Assembly (NCBI RefSeq): GCF_012275375.1
Contig: NZ_JAAZQJ010000011.1
Span: 106,929-170,928, forward strand
From: Dyella sp. SG609
Lineage (GTDB): Bacteria; Pseudomonadota; Gammaproteobacteria; Xanthomonadales; Rhodanobacteraceae
Direction of reading: 5' to 3'
Length of the DNA: 64,000 bases
The position numbers and the translations under genes are program-made. Below, in pieces: positions 28,367-37,220 of this stretch. Below the pieces are notes generated by a model, which worked only from the letters and a program-made list of their open reading frames with translations, was not told where the DNA came from and ran no database searches. How positions within the stretch are numbered: the first letter of the stretch is position 1; each line of letters starts with the position of its first letter.

Positions 28367-30214
28367 TCAGGGCGTAGCGGGGCGGCGGCCCAGCGTCTGG
28401 CTGGTGACGTGGGTTTCGCGCAGGCGCCGTGCATGCGCCGCCAGCAGGTCGCCGCGGGTGATGATGCCGACCATGCGGTGGCCGCCATCCGCGCCCAGCA
28501 CGATCAGGCGGCCCACATTCGCCTCGACCATGTGGTCGGCGGCTTCGCGCAGGCTGTGGTCCTCGCGCACCACCAGCGCGGGGCGCTTCACCAGCTCGCC
28601 CACCGTGCGGTCGCCGGCGATCTGCCGGTCGAGCAGGTCGCGGCGCGTGACCACGCCGCGCAGCGCGCCGTTGGCATCCACGACCGGGAAGCCCTGGTGC
28701 TGCGCCTGGACACCGCCGATCTCCAGCCATGCGCGCGTCGCCTCCAGCGTCTGCTCCGCCGGCAGCATCACCACCTCGCGCGAGCAGGCGTCGCGCACCA
28801 GGATGCGGTCGAGGTAATCGGCCGCGTAGTCGGCCGGCACGCGCACGCCGCGGCGCGCGATCTTCTCGGTCATGATGGTGTTGCGCATCAGCAGGCCGGA
28901 GATCAGATACGCGGCGGCGCAGCCGATCAGCAGCGGCAGCAGGCCGTGCGGTTCCTGCGTGGTCTCGAACGCGAACACCACCGAAGTGAGGAAGGCGCGC
29001 GAAGCGCCGGCGAAGATCGCCGCCATGCACACCAGCGCGGCCATGCGCGGATCCACGTGCAGCCAGGGCAGATAGGTGACGGCCAGCGTGCCGAACACGC
29101 CGCCGAGCGCACCGCCGATGGTGAACAGCGGCGCCAGCGTGCCGCCGGAGGTACCGCTGCCCAGCGAGATCGACCACGACACGAACTTGAGCAGGCATAG
29201 CGCCAGCATCGCGCCCAGGCCGAGCTGGCCGCCGAGCACCGCGCTGATATTGGTGTAGCCCACGCCCAGCGTGGTGGGCAGGACATAGCCGACGATGCCG
29301 GTGACCACGGCGCCGAGTGCCGGCCACCACATCCAGTGGATCGGCAGCTTCTCGAAGCCGTCCTCGATCGCATAGACCACGCGCGTGATGCCGACACTGA
29401 GTGCGCCGATGATCAGCCCCAGCACCAGATAGGCCAGCAGCGCCCGCATATCGGGCGCGGCCAGCGCGGGCATGGCGAACATCGCCTCGCTGCCTTCCAG
29501 CGCGAAGCGCACGCCGGTGCCCACCGCGGCGCCGAGCGCCACCGGAATCAGCGAGCGCGCGCGGCGTTCGAACAACAGCAGCTCCAGCGCCAGCAGCACC
29601 GCCGATACCGGCGCATTGAACACCGCCGCCATGCCGGCGGCCGCGCCCGCGGCAAGCAGGGTCTTGCGCTCTTCCGCGGTGACATGCAGCAGCTGGCCGA
29701 CCAGGGAACCCAGCGCGCCGCCGGTGGCGATGATCGGGCCTTCCGCGCCGAACGGGCCGCCGGTGCCGATGGCGATGGCGGAGGACACGGGCTTGAGCCA
29801 GGTGATGCGCGGCGGAATGCGGCTCTCGTTGAGCAGCACCTGTTCCATCGCCTCGGGAATGCCGTGGCCGCGGATGGCGCGAGAACCGAAGCGCGCCATC
29901 ACGCCCACGATCAGGCCGCCGATCACCGGAATGGCGATGACCCACAGGCCGAGATGGTTATCCGCGGGGCTGGAGAACTCGAAGCTCCAGCGGCCGTAGA
30001 AGGCGAGATTGGTGACCAGCCCGATCAGCCCGGTGAGCGCGCGCGCCACCAGGGCGACGAGCGCGCCCAGCAGCATGGCCAGCGCACCGATCCACACCAC
30101 GCGGGTGCTGAGCGGCCGGAACCGGCGCGGCATATGGGCATCGGCGAGCGACGGGTCCAGCGAAGGGGCGAGCGGAAGCGCCGCACGCGAGTGCGGTTCT
30201 TGAGGCGTATACAT
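28367..30214 (-). CDS. ClC-type chloride channel/transporter with CBS domains
   Basis: The 615-residue membrane protein has the ClC core (about residues 35-450) and two C-terminal CBS domains (about 470-600), which may bind nucleotides. The ion-pathway motifs are RGHGIPEAM (GSGIP-like, with His for Ser), GTGGPFGAEGPII, which contains the gating Glu, and the later GGTLAPLFTIGGALGG. Whether it is a channel or a Cl-/H+ exchanger cannot be told. The ATG at 30214 is used; an ATG at 30238 would add eight residues. Confidence 0.9.
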   Translation of the reverse strand: MYTPQEPHSRAALPLAPSLDPSLADAHMPRRFRPLSTRVVWIGALAMLLGALVALVARALTGLIGLVTNLAFYGRWSFEFSSPADNHLGLWVIAIPVIGGLIVGVMARFGSRAIRGHGIPEAMEQVLLNESRIPPRITWLKPVSSAIAIGTGGPFGAEGPIIATGGALGSLVGQLLHVTAEERKTLLAAGAAAGMAAVFNAPVSAVLLALELLLFERRARSLIPVALGAAVGTGVRFALEGSEAMFAMPALAAPDMRALLAYLVLGLIIGALSVGITRVVYAIEDGFEKLPIHWMWWPALGAVVTGIVGYVLPTTLGVGYTNISAVLGGQLGLGAMLALCLLKFVSWSISLGSGTSGGTLAPLFTIGGALGGVFGTLAVTYLPWLHVDPRMAALVCMAAIFAGASRAFLTSVVFAFETTQEPHGLLPLLIGCAAAYLISGLLMRNTIMTEKIARRGVRVPADYAADYLDRILVRDACSREVVMLPAEQTLEATRAWLEIGGVQAQHQGFPVVDANGALRGVVTRRDLLDRQIAGDRTVGELVKRPALVVREDHSLREAADHMVEANVGRLIVLGADGGHRMVGIITRGDLLAAHARRLRETHVTSQTLGRRPATP

Positions 30215-30357
30215 GGGAAGGAACCCTGAGGAAGGCATGCAGCCGCGCAAGGTTACGCAAAACGGCGGCGCGTAGCTGGCTGGAAAATGAACAGCGCCAT
30301 CCGGTGGTCGCGGTGGTGCCTTGAGTGTGGGGCAGGCTGCGCAGGCGGCAGGGATTA

Positions 30358-30481
30358 GCCCCTCTCCCGACGGGAGAGCGTCGGTGTGAGGGTCGGGGCG
30401 GAGTGGGGCGTTGTACTCCGGCCGAACCCTCATCCGGCTGCCGCCACCTTCTCCCGAAAGGAGAAGGATTCGCTCTTGAGG
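30358..30481. repeat. Multi-hairpin intergenic repeat (copy B)
   Basis: This copy matches the unit at 23518-23649. The first hairpin is degraded (CTCTCCCGACGGGAGAG), the middle CCGAACCCTCATCCGGCTGC is identical, and the last hairpin is CCTTCTCCCGAAAGGAGAAGG. It lies between the divergent ClC and cupin genes, ending 13 bases before the cupin ATG, so it would be in that gene's leader. Confidence 0.88.
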
Positions 30482-30494
30482 ATTGAGGGTCGCC

Positions 30495-31265
30495 ATGCCA
30501 GATGAAATGCAGCAAGGCCGCCGCAACTTTCTGCGCACGGCTTCATTCGCGTCATTTGCACTCTATGCCCTGCTGCGCGAAGCACACGCGACGGAAGCGA
30601 TTCCGCGTCGCGGCCTCTCGGCCCGCTACTGGATCGATCGCCAGGACGAGCTGGCCCACGCCCTGCGCGCCGGCACGGTCGCGCACATGGCCTGGCATGA
30701 CGAGGTCAACCGCCTGGCGCGCGAAGTGGACGTGGCCGAACTGATGGCCGAAGCGATGCGCGCCCATGCCACCCGCAACGTGCCTTTCATGCGCGACCCG
30801 GTGAAACGCAGCCTGCGCTTCCTCGACGCGCAGGGCGAGCCGCGCCATCTCGCCTACGCCGCGGCGCTGTTCGAGTTCGGTCCGTCCAGCGTGATCACGC
30901 CGCACGCGCACCGGCACATGGCTTCGGCGCATATGGTGGTGGAAGGCAAGGTGCGCATCCGCACCTTCGACCGCATCGGCGAGGAAGAAGGCGCGCTGCG
31001 CATCCGTCCCACCGGCGATCACGTCGGCGGCATCGGCGACGCCGCCGCGATGACCACCGAGAAGGACAACATCCACTGGTTTACGCCGGCATCATCACGC
31101 GCGACGACGTTCGATGTGATCGTCGATGGCCTCGATCCCGGCCAGGACGCCTACCTGATCGAGCCGATCGACCCGCTGGGCGGCAAGCTGCAGCCCGATG
31201 GCAGCATCGTGGCGCCGCGGCTGAGCTTCGAGGAGTCGATGCGGCGCTACACGGCGCAGCGCTGA
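30495..31265 (+). CDS. Tat-exported cupin-domain protein
   Basis: The 256-residue protein starts with a twin-arginine signal (GRRNFLRTASFASFALYALL), implying export in a folded state. The C-terminal half holds a cupin barrel: PHAHRHMASAHMVVEGKVRI provides the His-x-His and downstream Glu metal ligands, and GDHVGGIGDAAAMTTEKDNI plus IHWFTPASS form the second motif. The N-terminal half has no known domain. It is likely metal-binding, but its reaction is unknown. GAGGG lies 5 to 6 bases before the chosen ATG. Confidence 0.75.
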   Translation: MPDEMQQGRRNFLRTASFASFALYALLREAHATEAIPRRGLSARYWIDRQDELAHALRAGTVAHMAWHDEVNRLAREVDVAELMAEAMRAHATRNVPFMRDPVKRSLRFLDAQGEPRHLAYAAALFEFGPSSVITPHAHRHMASAHMVVEGKVRIRTFDRIGEEEGALRIRPTGDHVGGIGDAAAMTTEKDNIHWFTPASSRATTFDVIVDGLDPGQDAYLIEPIDPLGGKLQPDGSIVAPRLSFEESMRRYTAQR

Positions 31266-31305
31266 GCGTACGATGGCGCCTCCGCCCTCCCGCGAGACGC
31301 CGTCC

Positions 31306-31668
31306 ATGAAGCTCGGCCCCGTGATTCCCGTCCTGCGCATGTTCGATATCGCCAAGGCGCGCGAGTTCTATCTCGACTTCCTCGGCTTCGCGGTGGATTG
31401 GGAACACCGCTTCGAGCCGGGCACGCCGCTGTACATGCAGGTATCGCGCGGCGATTGCGCGCTGCATCTGTCGGAGCACCACGGCGACGCCAGCCCCGGC
31501 GCGGTAGTGCGCATCGCGATCGACGATATCGACGCCCTGCATGCCGAGCTGAGCGCGAAGCAGTACCGCTATGGCCGCCCCGGCGTGGAAACCATGCCGT
31601 GGGGCCTGCGCGAGCTGGCGGCGCACGATCCGTTCGGCAACCGCCTGATCTTCTACGCGCAGCCGTAG
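31306..31668 (+). CDS. Glyoxalase-superfamily (bleomycin-resistance-like) protein
   Basis: This 120-residue protein is a single VOC-fold unit. VIPVLRMFDIAKAREFYLDF is the first beta-alpha element, and WGLRELAAHDPFGNRLIFYAQ is the typical C-terminal strand with DPFGN. Members sequester bleomycin-type drugs or act as lyases or dioxygenases; nothing shows which. The ATG at 31306 starts the conserved fold; an earlier in-frame ATG at 31273 is less likely. Confidence 0.85.
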   Translation: MKLGPVIPVLRMFDIAKAREFYLDFLGFAVDWEHRFEPGTPLYMQVSRGDCALHLSEHHGDASPGAVVRIAIDDIDALHAELSAKQYRYGRPGVETMPWGLRELAAHDPFGNRLIFYAQP

Positions 31669-31672
31669 CGCC

Positions 31673-32398
31673 TCAGTGCGCTGCGGCGACGGGCAACTCG
31701 CCGGTGACCTTGCCGTGCTCGTCCAGCGTCTGCACCTTGGGCGTGCCATCCGCCGCCACCATCAGCAGCAGGCGTGGGCGGCCCTGTGTGTCCATCATGC
31801 CCAGCCCGACGGTGCCGTCCTGGCCGCGGCCCATCGACAGGCGCGTCTTCGGCTTGCCGCCGTGCGAGGCGTAGAACGCCTCGATGCGTTTGGTCTGCTC
31901 TTCCGGCGGCAGGTTCTTGATCTGGTCCAGCAGCTGGATCAGCTCCAGGATGGGGAAGGGCGGCTGGTCGATCAGGGTGATGCGGTTGCTGTGCGCGTCG
32001 CCGTCCTGGCTCGCGTCCAGGGTCATGGTCTGGTCCTGCTCGTAGGCGTCGAACGATAGATGGCCGTAGCTCTGCCTGGTGCCATCGGCGCTCTTTTCGC
32101 CGCCGAAGATCAGGCCGCCGTTCTCGGTGCCTTCGTCATTGAGGAAGATCATGCCCGCGGTCTTGCGGCTGGGGTGCGGGTATTCCTTGTTCCTGATGTA
32201 GATACCCGGCGCCTTGTCGGTATTGGACACAACCAGCCGCAGCGTGCCGTCCGGTTCGCGGATATTGATGCGTTGCACGTCGAGCTGCTCGAGCGAAAGC
32301 TTTTTCGGTGCGTCGATGAAACCGCTCAGCACGGTGACGGCGAACACGGCGGTAAGCACGCCGGAATAGACGGTCAGGAAACGCTGGCTGCCGGACAT
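31673..32398 (-). CDS. Conserved membrane-anchored hypothetical protein
   Basis: The 241-residue product has one N-terminal hydrophobic segment (FLTVYSGVLTAVFAVTVLSGF) followed by a beta-rich domain. Repeated themes are TLRLVVSNTDKAPGIYI, MIFLNDEGTENGGLIFGG and LSMGRGQDGTVGLGMMDTQG, which look like tandem blade-like repeats of a G-x-L/D pattern. No function is known. AGGAG lies 8 bases before the ATG. A terminator separates it from frmA upstream, so it is its own unit. It converges on the glyoxalase-like gene with 4 bases between stops. Confidence 0.7.
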   Translation of the reverse strand: MSGSQRFLTVYSGVLTAVFAVTVLSGFIDAPKKLSLEQLDVQRINIREPDGTLRLVVSNTDKAPGIYIRNKEYPHPSRKTAGMIFLNDEGTENGGLIFGGEKSADGTRQSYGHLSFDAYEQDQTMTLDASQDGDAHSNRITLIDQPPFPILELIQLLDQIKNLPPEEQTKRIEAFYASHGGKPKTRLSMGRGQDGTVGLGMMDTQGRPRLLLMVAADGTPKVQTLDEHGKVTGELPVAAAH

Positions 32399-32415
32399 CG
32401 CGGGACTCCTGAACT

Positions 32416-32448
32416 AAAAAGGCGGGGCCACGATGCTGTGGTCCCGCC
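32416..32448 (-). terminator. Intrinsic terminator of the frmR-frmA unit
   Basis: On the minus strand an 11-bp stem (GGCGGGACCAC / GTGGCCCCGCC with one G-T pair, 6-base loop) is followed by five T. It ends the formaldehyde unit 47 to 79 bases after the frmA stop. Confidence 0.9.
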
Positions 32449-32494
32449 CGCAAGAGAAACGTGATGGCTGCCGCGTCAGAAGACGCTGGTGGTC

Positions 32495-33937
<1,443 letters not shown>

Positions 33938-33939
33938 CT

Positions 33940-33956
33940 ATACTGGGGTAGAGTAT
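33940..33956. promoter_or_regulatory. Putative FrmR operator
   Basis: ATACT-GGGGTAG-AGTAT is a perfect 5-bp dyad around a G-rich centre, 18 bases upstream of the frmR ATG. This layout (A/T-rich arms, G-tract core) is that of RcnR/FrmR-family operators. It would overlap the promoter, giving repression of frmRA. Confidence 0.65.
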
Positions 33957-34113
33957 CTGGGCGGACGCGGCGGGGGTCAAACACGGGGCCGATCTTTTCC
34001 GTTTTGGAAAAGCTGTCTACGCCTCGGGCTGCTATGTCGTCGCAAATCGAAAAGCTAGCATCTCCCTCATCGGCCGGCCGCGTCCCGCGGCGGCGACTAT
34101 CGAGGTTGATCCC

Positions 34114-34662
34114 ATGCTCCGCTCGCTCTGTGCGCTTTCGGCCGTCGCCGCCGTTTCGCTCGCCGCCGCTGCACCTGCCGAACCTGCGCTGCTGCAGCCG
34201 CGCGCCCTGATCGTCGACGGCAGCCTGCCGAAGGCGCAGGCCGAGGCGCAGATGCTGGCCGCGCGCCGCTACGACACGTTCTGGAACACCGGCGACGAAG
34301 CGCTGGCCAAGGCCGCGCTGGCGCCGGGCTTCACCGACCGCACGCCACCGCCGGGCCGTGCGCAAGGGCTGGCCGGTCCGCTGGCGGCGTCGAAGACCAT
34401 GCGCGCGGCGATCCCGGACCTGAGCTGCGAGATCGAGCAGATGCTGGTGGCCGGCGACCGCGTGGTGACGCACCTGCATTTCCGCGGGCATTTCACCGGG
34501 CGCTTCAAGGACACGCAGGGCCGCGGCCAGGCGATCGATTTCATCGCCACCGACATCTACCGCGTGGCCGGCGGCCGCATCACCGACAACTGGCATCTGG
34601 AAGACAACCTCACCGCGCTGCAGCAGCTGGGGCAGCTGCCGGCGCCGGGCAAGTCTTCCTGA
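34114..34662 (+). CDS. Secreted SnoaL/ester cyclase-like protein (NTF2 fold)
   Basis: The 182-residue protein has an N-terminal signal peptide (MLRSLCALSAVAAVSLAAAA). A SnoaL-like cone fold follows: YDTFWNTGDEALAKAALAPG, then FTDRTPPPGRAQG, RVVTHLHFRGHFTGRF and the IATDIYRVAGGRITDNWHL end, with His/Asp residues at the usual cavity positions. Polyketide cyclases and many proteins of unknown role share this fold. GAGG precedes the ATG by 8 bases. The SDR gene follows 96 bases downstream, perhaps the same unit. Confidence 0.8.
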   Translation: MLRSLCALSAVAAVSLAAAAPAEPALLQPRALIVDGSLPKAQAEAQMLAARRYDTFWNTGDEALAKAALAPGFTDRTPPPGRAQGLAGPLAASKTMRAAIPDLSCEIEQMLVAGDRVVTHLHFRGHFTGRFKDTQGRGQAIDFIATDIYRVAGGRITDNWHLEDNLTALQQLGQLPAPGKSS

Positions 34663-34758
34663 GCGTTCCATGCACCTTTTTGCAACACCCTCTGCGACAG
34701 CATGGTCCGTTGCCGCGCAGCTTCCATCACCCGCTGATTTCCTTTCCGAGGTAAGCCC

Positions 34759-35550
34759 ATGCACATCGATCTTTCCGGCAAGAACGCCCTGGTCACCGCC
34801 TCCACCGCCGGCATCGGGCTGGCCATCGCCACCGGCCTGGCGCAGGCGGGCGCCAATGTGATCATCAACGGCCGCCACCCCGGCACCGTGCAGGAGGTGG
34901 TCGACAAGCTGCGCAAGCAATTGCACGGCGCGAACATCGAAGGCGCGGCAGCGGACCTGTCCACTGCCGAGGGCGCGAAGGCGCTGACCGATGCGGTGCC
35001 CAGCGTCGACATCCTGGTCAACAACGCCGGCATCTTCGGGCTCGTTCCGTTCTTCGATATCGACGACGCGGAATGGGAGCGCTACTTCCAGACCAATGTG
35101 ATGTCCGGCGTGCGCCTGTCGCGCCACTACATGCGCGGCATGCTGGAGCGCAACTGGGGCCGCGTGGTGTTCATCTCCTCGGAGTCGGGCCTGAACATTC
35201 CGGTGGAGATGGTGCATTACGGCTTCACCAAGACCGCGCAGCTCTCGATCGCACGCGGCCTGGCCAAGGTGGCCGCGGGCAGCGGCGTCACCGTGAACAG
35301 CGTGCTGCCGGGACCGACCTTGTCCGACGGTTTCAAGGACCTGGTGCGCGAGCAGGCCGAGCGCGAAGGCAAGAGCTACGAACAGATCGGCGACGAGTTC
35401 GTCAAGGCGCACCGTTCCAGCTCGATCATCCAGCGCATCGCCAGCACGGAAGAAGTGGCGAACATGGTGGTGTACACCTGCTCGCCGCAGGCCTCGGCGA
35501 CGACGGGCGCGTCGCTGCGCGTGGATGGCGGCGTGGTCGATACGATCTGA
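34759..35550 (+). CDS. SDR-family oxidoreductase
   Basis: A 263-residue classical SDR: cofactor motif TASTAGIGLAIATGLAQAG, NNAG in ILVNNAGIFGLVPF, catalytic Ser in FISSESGLN and Tyr-x3-Lys in YGFTKTAQLS. PGPTLSDGFKDLVREQAERE is the substrate-lid region, and the C-terminus VDGGVVDTI is typical. It probably reduces a ketone or oxidises an alcohol with NAD(P)H; no substrate can be named. A GAGG ribosome binding site is present. An intrinsic terminator follows. Confidence 0.9.
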   Translation: MHIDLSGKNALVTASTAGIGLAIATGLAQAGANVIINGRHPGTVQEVVDKLRKQLHGANIEGAAADLSTAEGAKALTDAVPSVDILVNNAGIFGLVPFFDIDDAEWERYFQTNVMSGVRLSRHYMRGMLERNWGRVVFISSESGLNIPVEMVHYGFTKTAQLSIARGLAKVAAGSGVTVNSVLPGPTLSDGFKDLVREQAEREGKSYEQIGDEFVKAHRSSSIIQRIASTEEVANMVVYTCSPQASATTGASLRVDGGVVDTI

Positions 35551-35570
35551 GTTCCTGCGGACGTCCAAAC

Positions 35571-35601
35571 AAAAACGCCCCGCGATGCGGGGCGTTTTTT
35601 T
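35571..35601. terminator. Bidirectional intrinsic terminator
   Basis: The stem ACGCCCCGC / GCGGGGCGT (loop GAT) has five A before it and seven T after it. It serves the SDR gene on one side and ppa on the other. Confidence 0.95.
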
Positions 35602-35620
35602 AAACGGCGGAAGCGGCGGA

Positions 35621-36160
35621 TCAGCCGTTCTTCTCGGCCTTGTAGCGCTCGATGCCGCTCAGGATCTCCGCCTTGGCGTCGTCCGCATTGGCCCAGCCCT
35701 CGACCTTCACCCACTTGCCCTTCTCCAGGTCCTTGTAGTGCTCGAAGAAGTGGCCGATGCGCTCCAGCCAGTGGCCGGAGACTTCCTTGATGTCCTTGAT
35801 GTGCGAGTAGCCGTTGAAGATCTTGGCCACCGGCACCACCACCAGCTTCTCGTCGGCGCCGGCTTCGTCGGTCATCTTCAGCATGCCGACCGGATGGCAG
35901 CGGATCACCGAGCCCGGCACCAGCGGCAGCGGCAGGATCACCAGCGCGTCCAGCGGGTCGCCATCGCCGCCGAGCGTGCCCGGCACGTAGCCGTAGTTGC
36001 AGGGGTAGCGCATCGGCGTGGACAGGATGCGGTCGACGAAGATCGCGCCGCTTTCCTTCTCCACCTCGTACTTGACCGGCTCGGAATCCTTGGGGATTTC
36101 GATGATGACGTTGATTTCGTTCGGCACGTCGCGGCCGGCGGAGACGAGATGCAGACCCAT
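35621..36160 (-). CDS. ppa: Inorganic pyrophosphatase (soluble, family I)
   Basis: Ppa hydrolyses PPi to phosphate, pulling biosynthetic reactions forward. The 179-residue product matches family I in length. It has the active-site metal motif D66-G-D68-P-L-D71 in GTLGGDGDPLDALVI, the substrate region MRYPCNYGYVPG, and Lys/Arg residues in KYEVEKESGAIFVDRIL. AAGGA lies 6 bases before the ATG. A membrane pyrophosphatase (hppA) lies 7 kb away in the same direction. Confidence 0.97.
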   Translation of the reverse strand: MGLHLVSAGRDVPNEINVIIEIPKDSEPVKYEVEKESGAIFVDRILSTPMRYPCNYGYVPGTLGGDGDPLDALVILPLPLVPGSVIRCHPVGMLKMTDEAGADEKLVVVPVAKIFNGYSHIKDIKEVSGHWLERIGHFFEHYKDLEKGKWVKVEGWANADDAKAEILSGIERYKAEKNG

Positions 36161-36275
36161 GGTGATTCCTTGACTGGATAAGGCTTGGGGAGAGCTCGCA
36201 AGCATACGGCAAAGGCTGCTGCGTCGCAGCAGGCCGGGCCGGCGGGTTCAGGGCGGCGTCAGTGCCGCGGCGCGC

Positions 36276-37112
36276 TCAGCGCTGGTAGGGGCGTTCGCGC
36301 AACCACTTGGTGGCAATCCATTTTTCGCCCTTGAGCACCGGCAGGCCGGCGTGCAGCGAGCTCTGGTCGCCGGTGTCGTAAGCGAAATAGACGGCCGAAC
36401 CGCGCAGGGCCGTGACGGTGAGGCCGGCCGCCGGGAAGCCGGTGCCGCCGCCTTCCTCGGGCGTGTTGAGGTACATCACGATGCTGGCGATGCGCTGGCC
36501 GCCGCGTGCGGTCACCGCGGTAAAGCCCGGCTGGGTGGGATCGAACCAGTCGAAATGCGGCTCGTATTCCTGGCCGGGCCGGTAGTGCAGCACCTGCAGG
36601 CCTTCGCCGTGATCCACCGGCAGATCGACCAGTTCCGCGATGCGCCGCTCGATGCGTTCGATCAGCGGCGTCTCGCCGAGGCTGAAGAACATGCCGTTGC
36701 TGGTGCGGCGCTCGTCGGTCTGGTGGCGGCCGGCTTCGTCCACGGTCAGCGAGCGGGCCAGGCGCGGCGAAGCGAGGCCGATCAGTGCTTCGCATTCGCC
36801 GTCGGTGAGCAGGCCGTCGAGCACGCGCACCACGGGGCTGTCCAGGCTGGTGCTGACGCGCACCGGATGGCCGTCCGCGATGCTGCAAGGCGCGGCCGGA
36901 TGCGTGGTGCGCTTCGCCCCGGCCCGCGGGATGGTGGCGTTCAATGCGGCCAGCGGCACGCCCAGCACTTCGGCCACCGCGCGGTGGCATTGCTGCTGGT
37001 CGTAGCCGGCTTCCTGCATCAGCTTGACCACTTCCAGCGGCGTGTGGCCGCCGCGGGCCGTGGCCAGGATCCAGTCGCGCAGTTCGGGGCGGGTCTTGTG
37101 GAAGGATTTCAT
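36276..37112 (-). CDS. 2OG-Fe(II) oxygenase, prolyl 4-hydroxylase-like
   Basis: The 278-residue protein has an unknown N-terminal segment (residues 1-60, ending in a PLAALNATIPR stretch) and a C-terminal P4H-type jelly-roll domain. The iron ligands are His-x-Asp in YEPHFDWFD and the distal His in SSLHAGLPV; a Lys in GEKWIATKWLRE binds 2-oxoglutarate. Such enzymes hydroxylate peptidyl proline or related residues. The prolyl oligopeptidase gene is the next one upstream on the same strand, so a proline-related role is possible but unproven. Confidence 0.85.
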   Translation of the reverse strand: MKSFHKTRPELRDWILATARGGHTPLEVVKLMQEAGYDQQQCHRAVAEVLGVPLAALNATIPRAGAKRTTHPAAPCSIADGHPVRVSTSLDSPVVRVLDGLLTDGECEALIGLASPRLARSLTVDEAGRHQTDERRTSNGMFFSLGETPLIERIERRIAELVDLPVDHGEGLQVLHYRPGQEYEPHFDWFDPTQPGFTAVTARGGQRIASIVMYLNTPEEGGGTGFPAAGLTVTALRGSAVYFAYDTGDQSSLHAGLPVLKGEKWIATKWLRERPYQR

Positions 37113-37138
37113 GCGATATCGACTGGACGGGGCGGTGA

Positions 37139-37220
37139 GTAAGTTGGGGTGAGCACAGCGAACCCCAACGCAGCAATGACCATGCCAGACCCGTTGGGGT
37201 TCGCCTTCGGCTCACCCTAC
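37139..37220. repeat. GTAG-footed palindromic repeat (copy 2)
   Basis: The left half GTAAGTTGGGGTGAGCACAG and the right half GTTGGGGTTCGCCTTCGGC match the copy at 20390-20474. The right foot has lost the CCAAC before CTAC. It lies between the hydroxylase-like gene and the prolyl oligopeptidase gene and supplies the latter's TAG stop. Confidence 0.88.
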
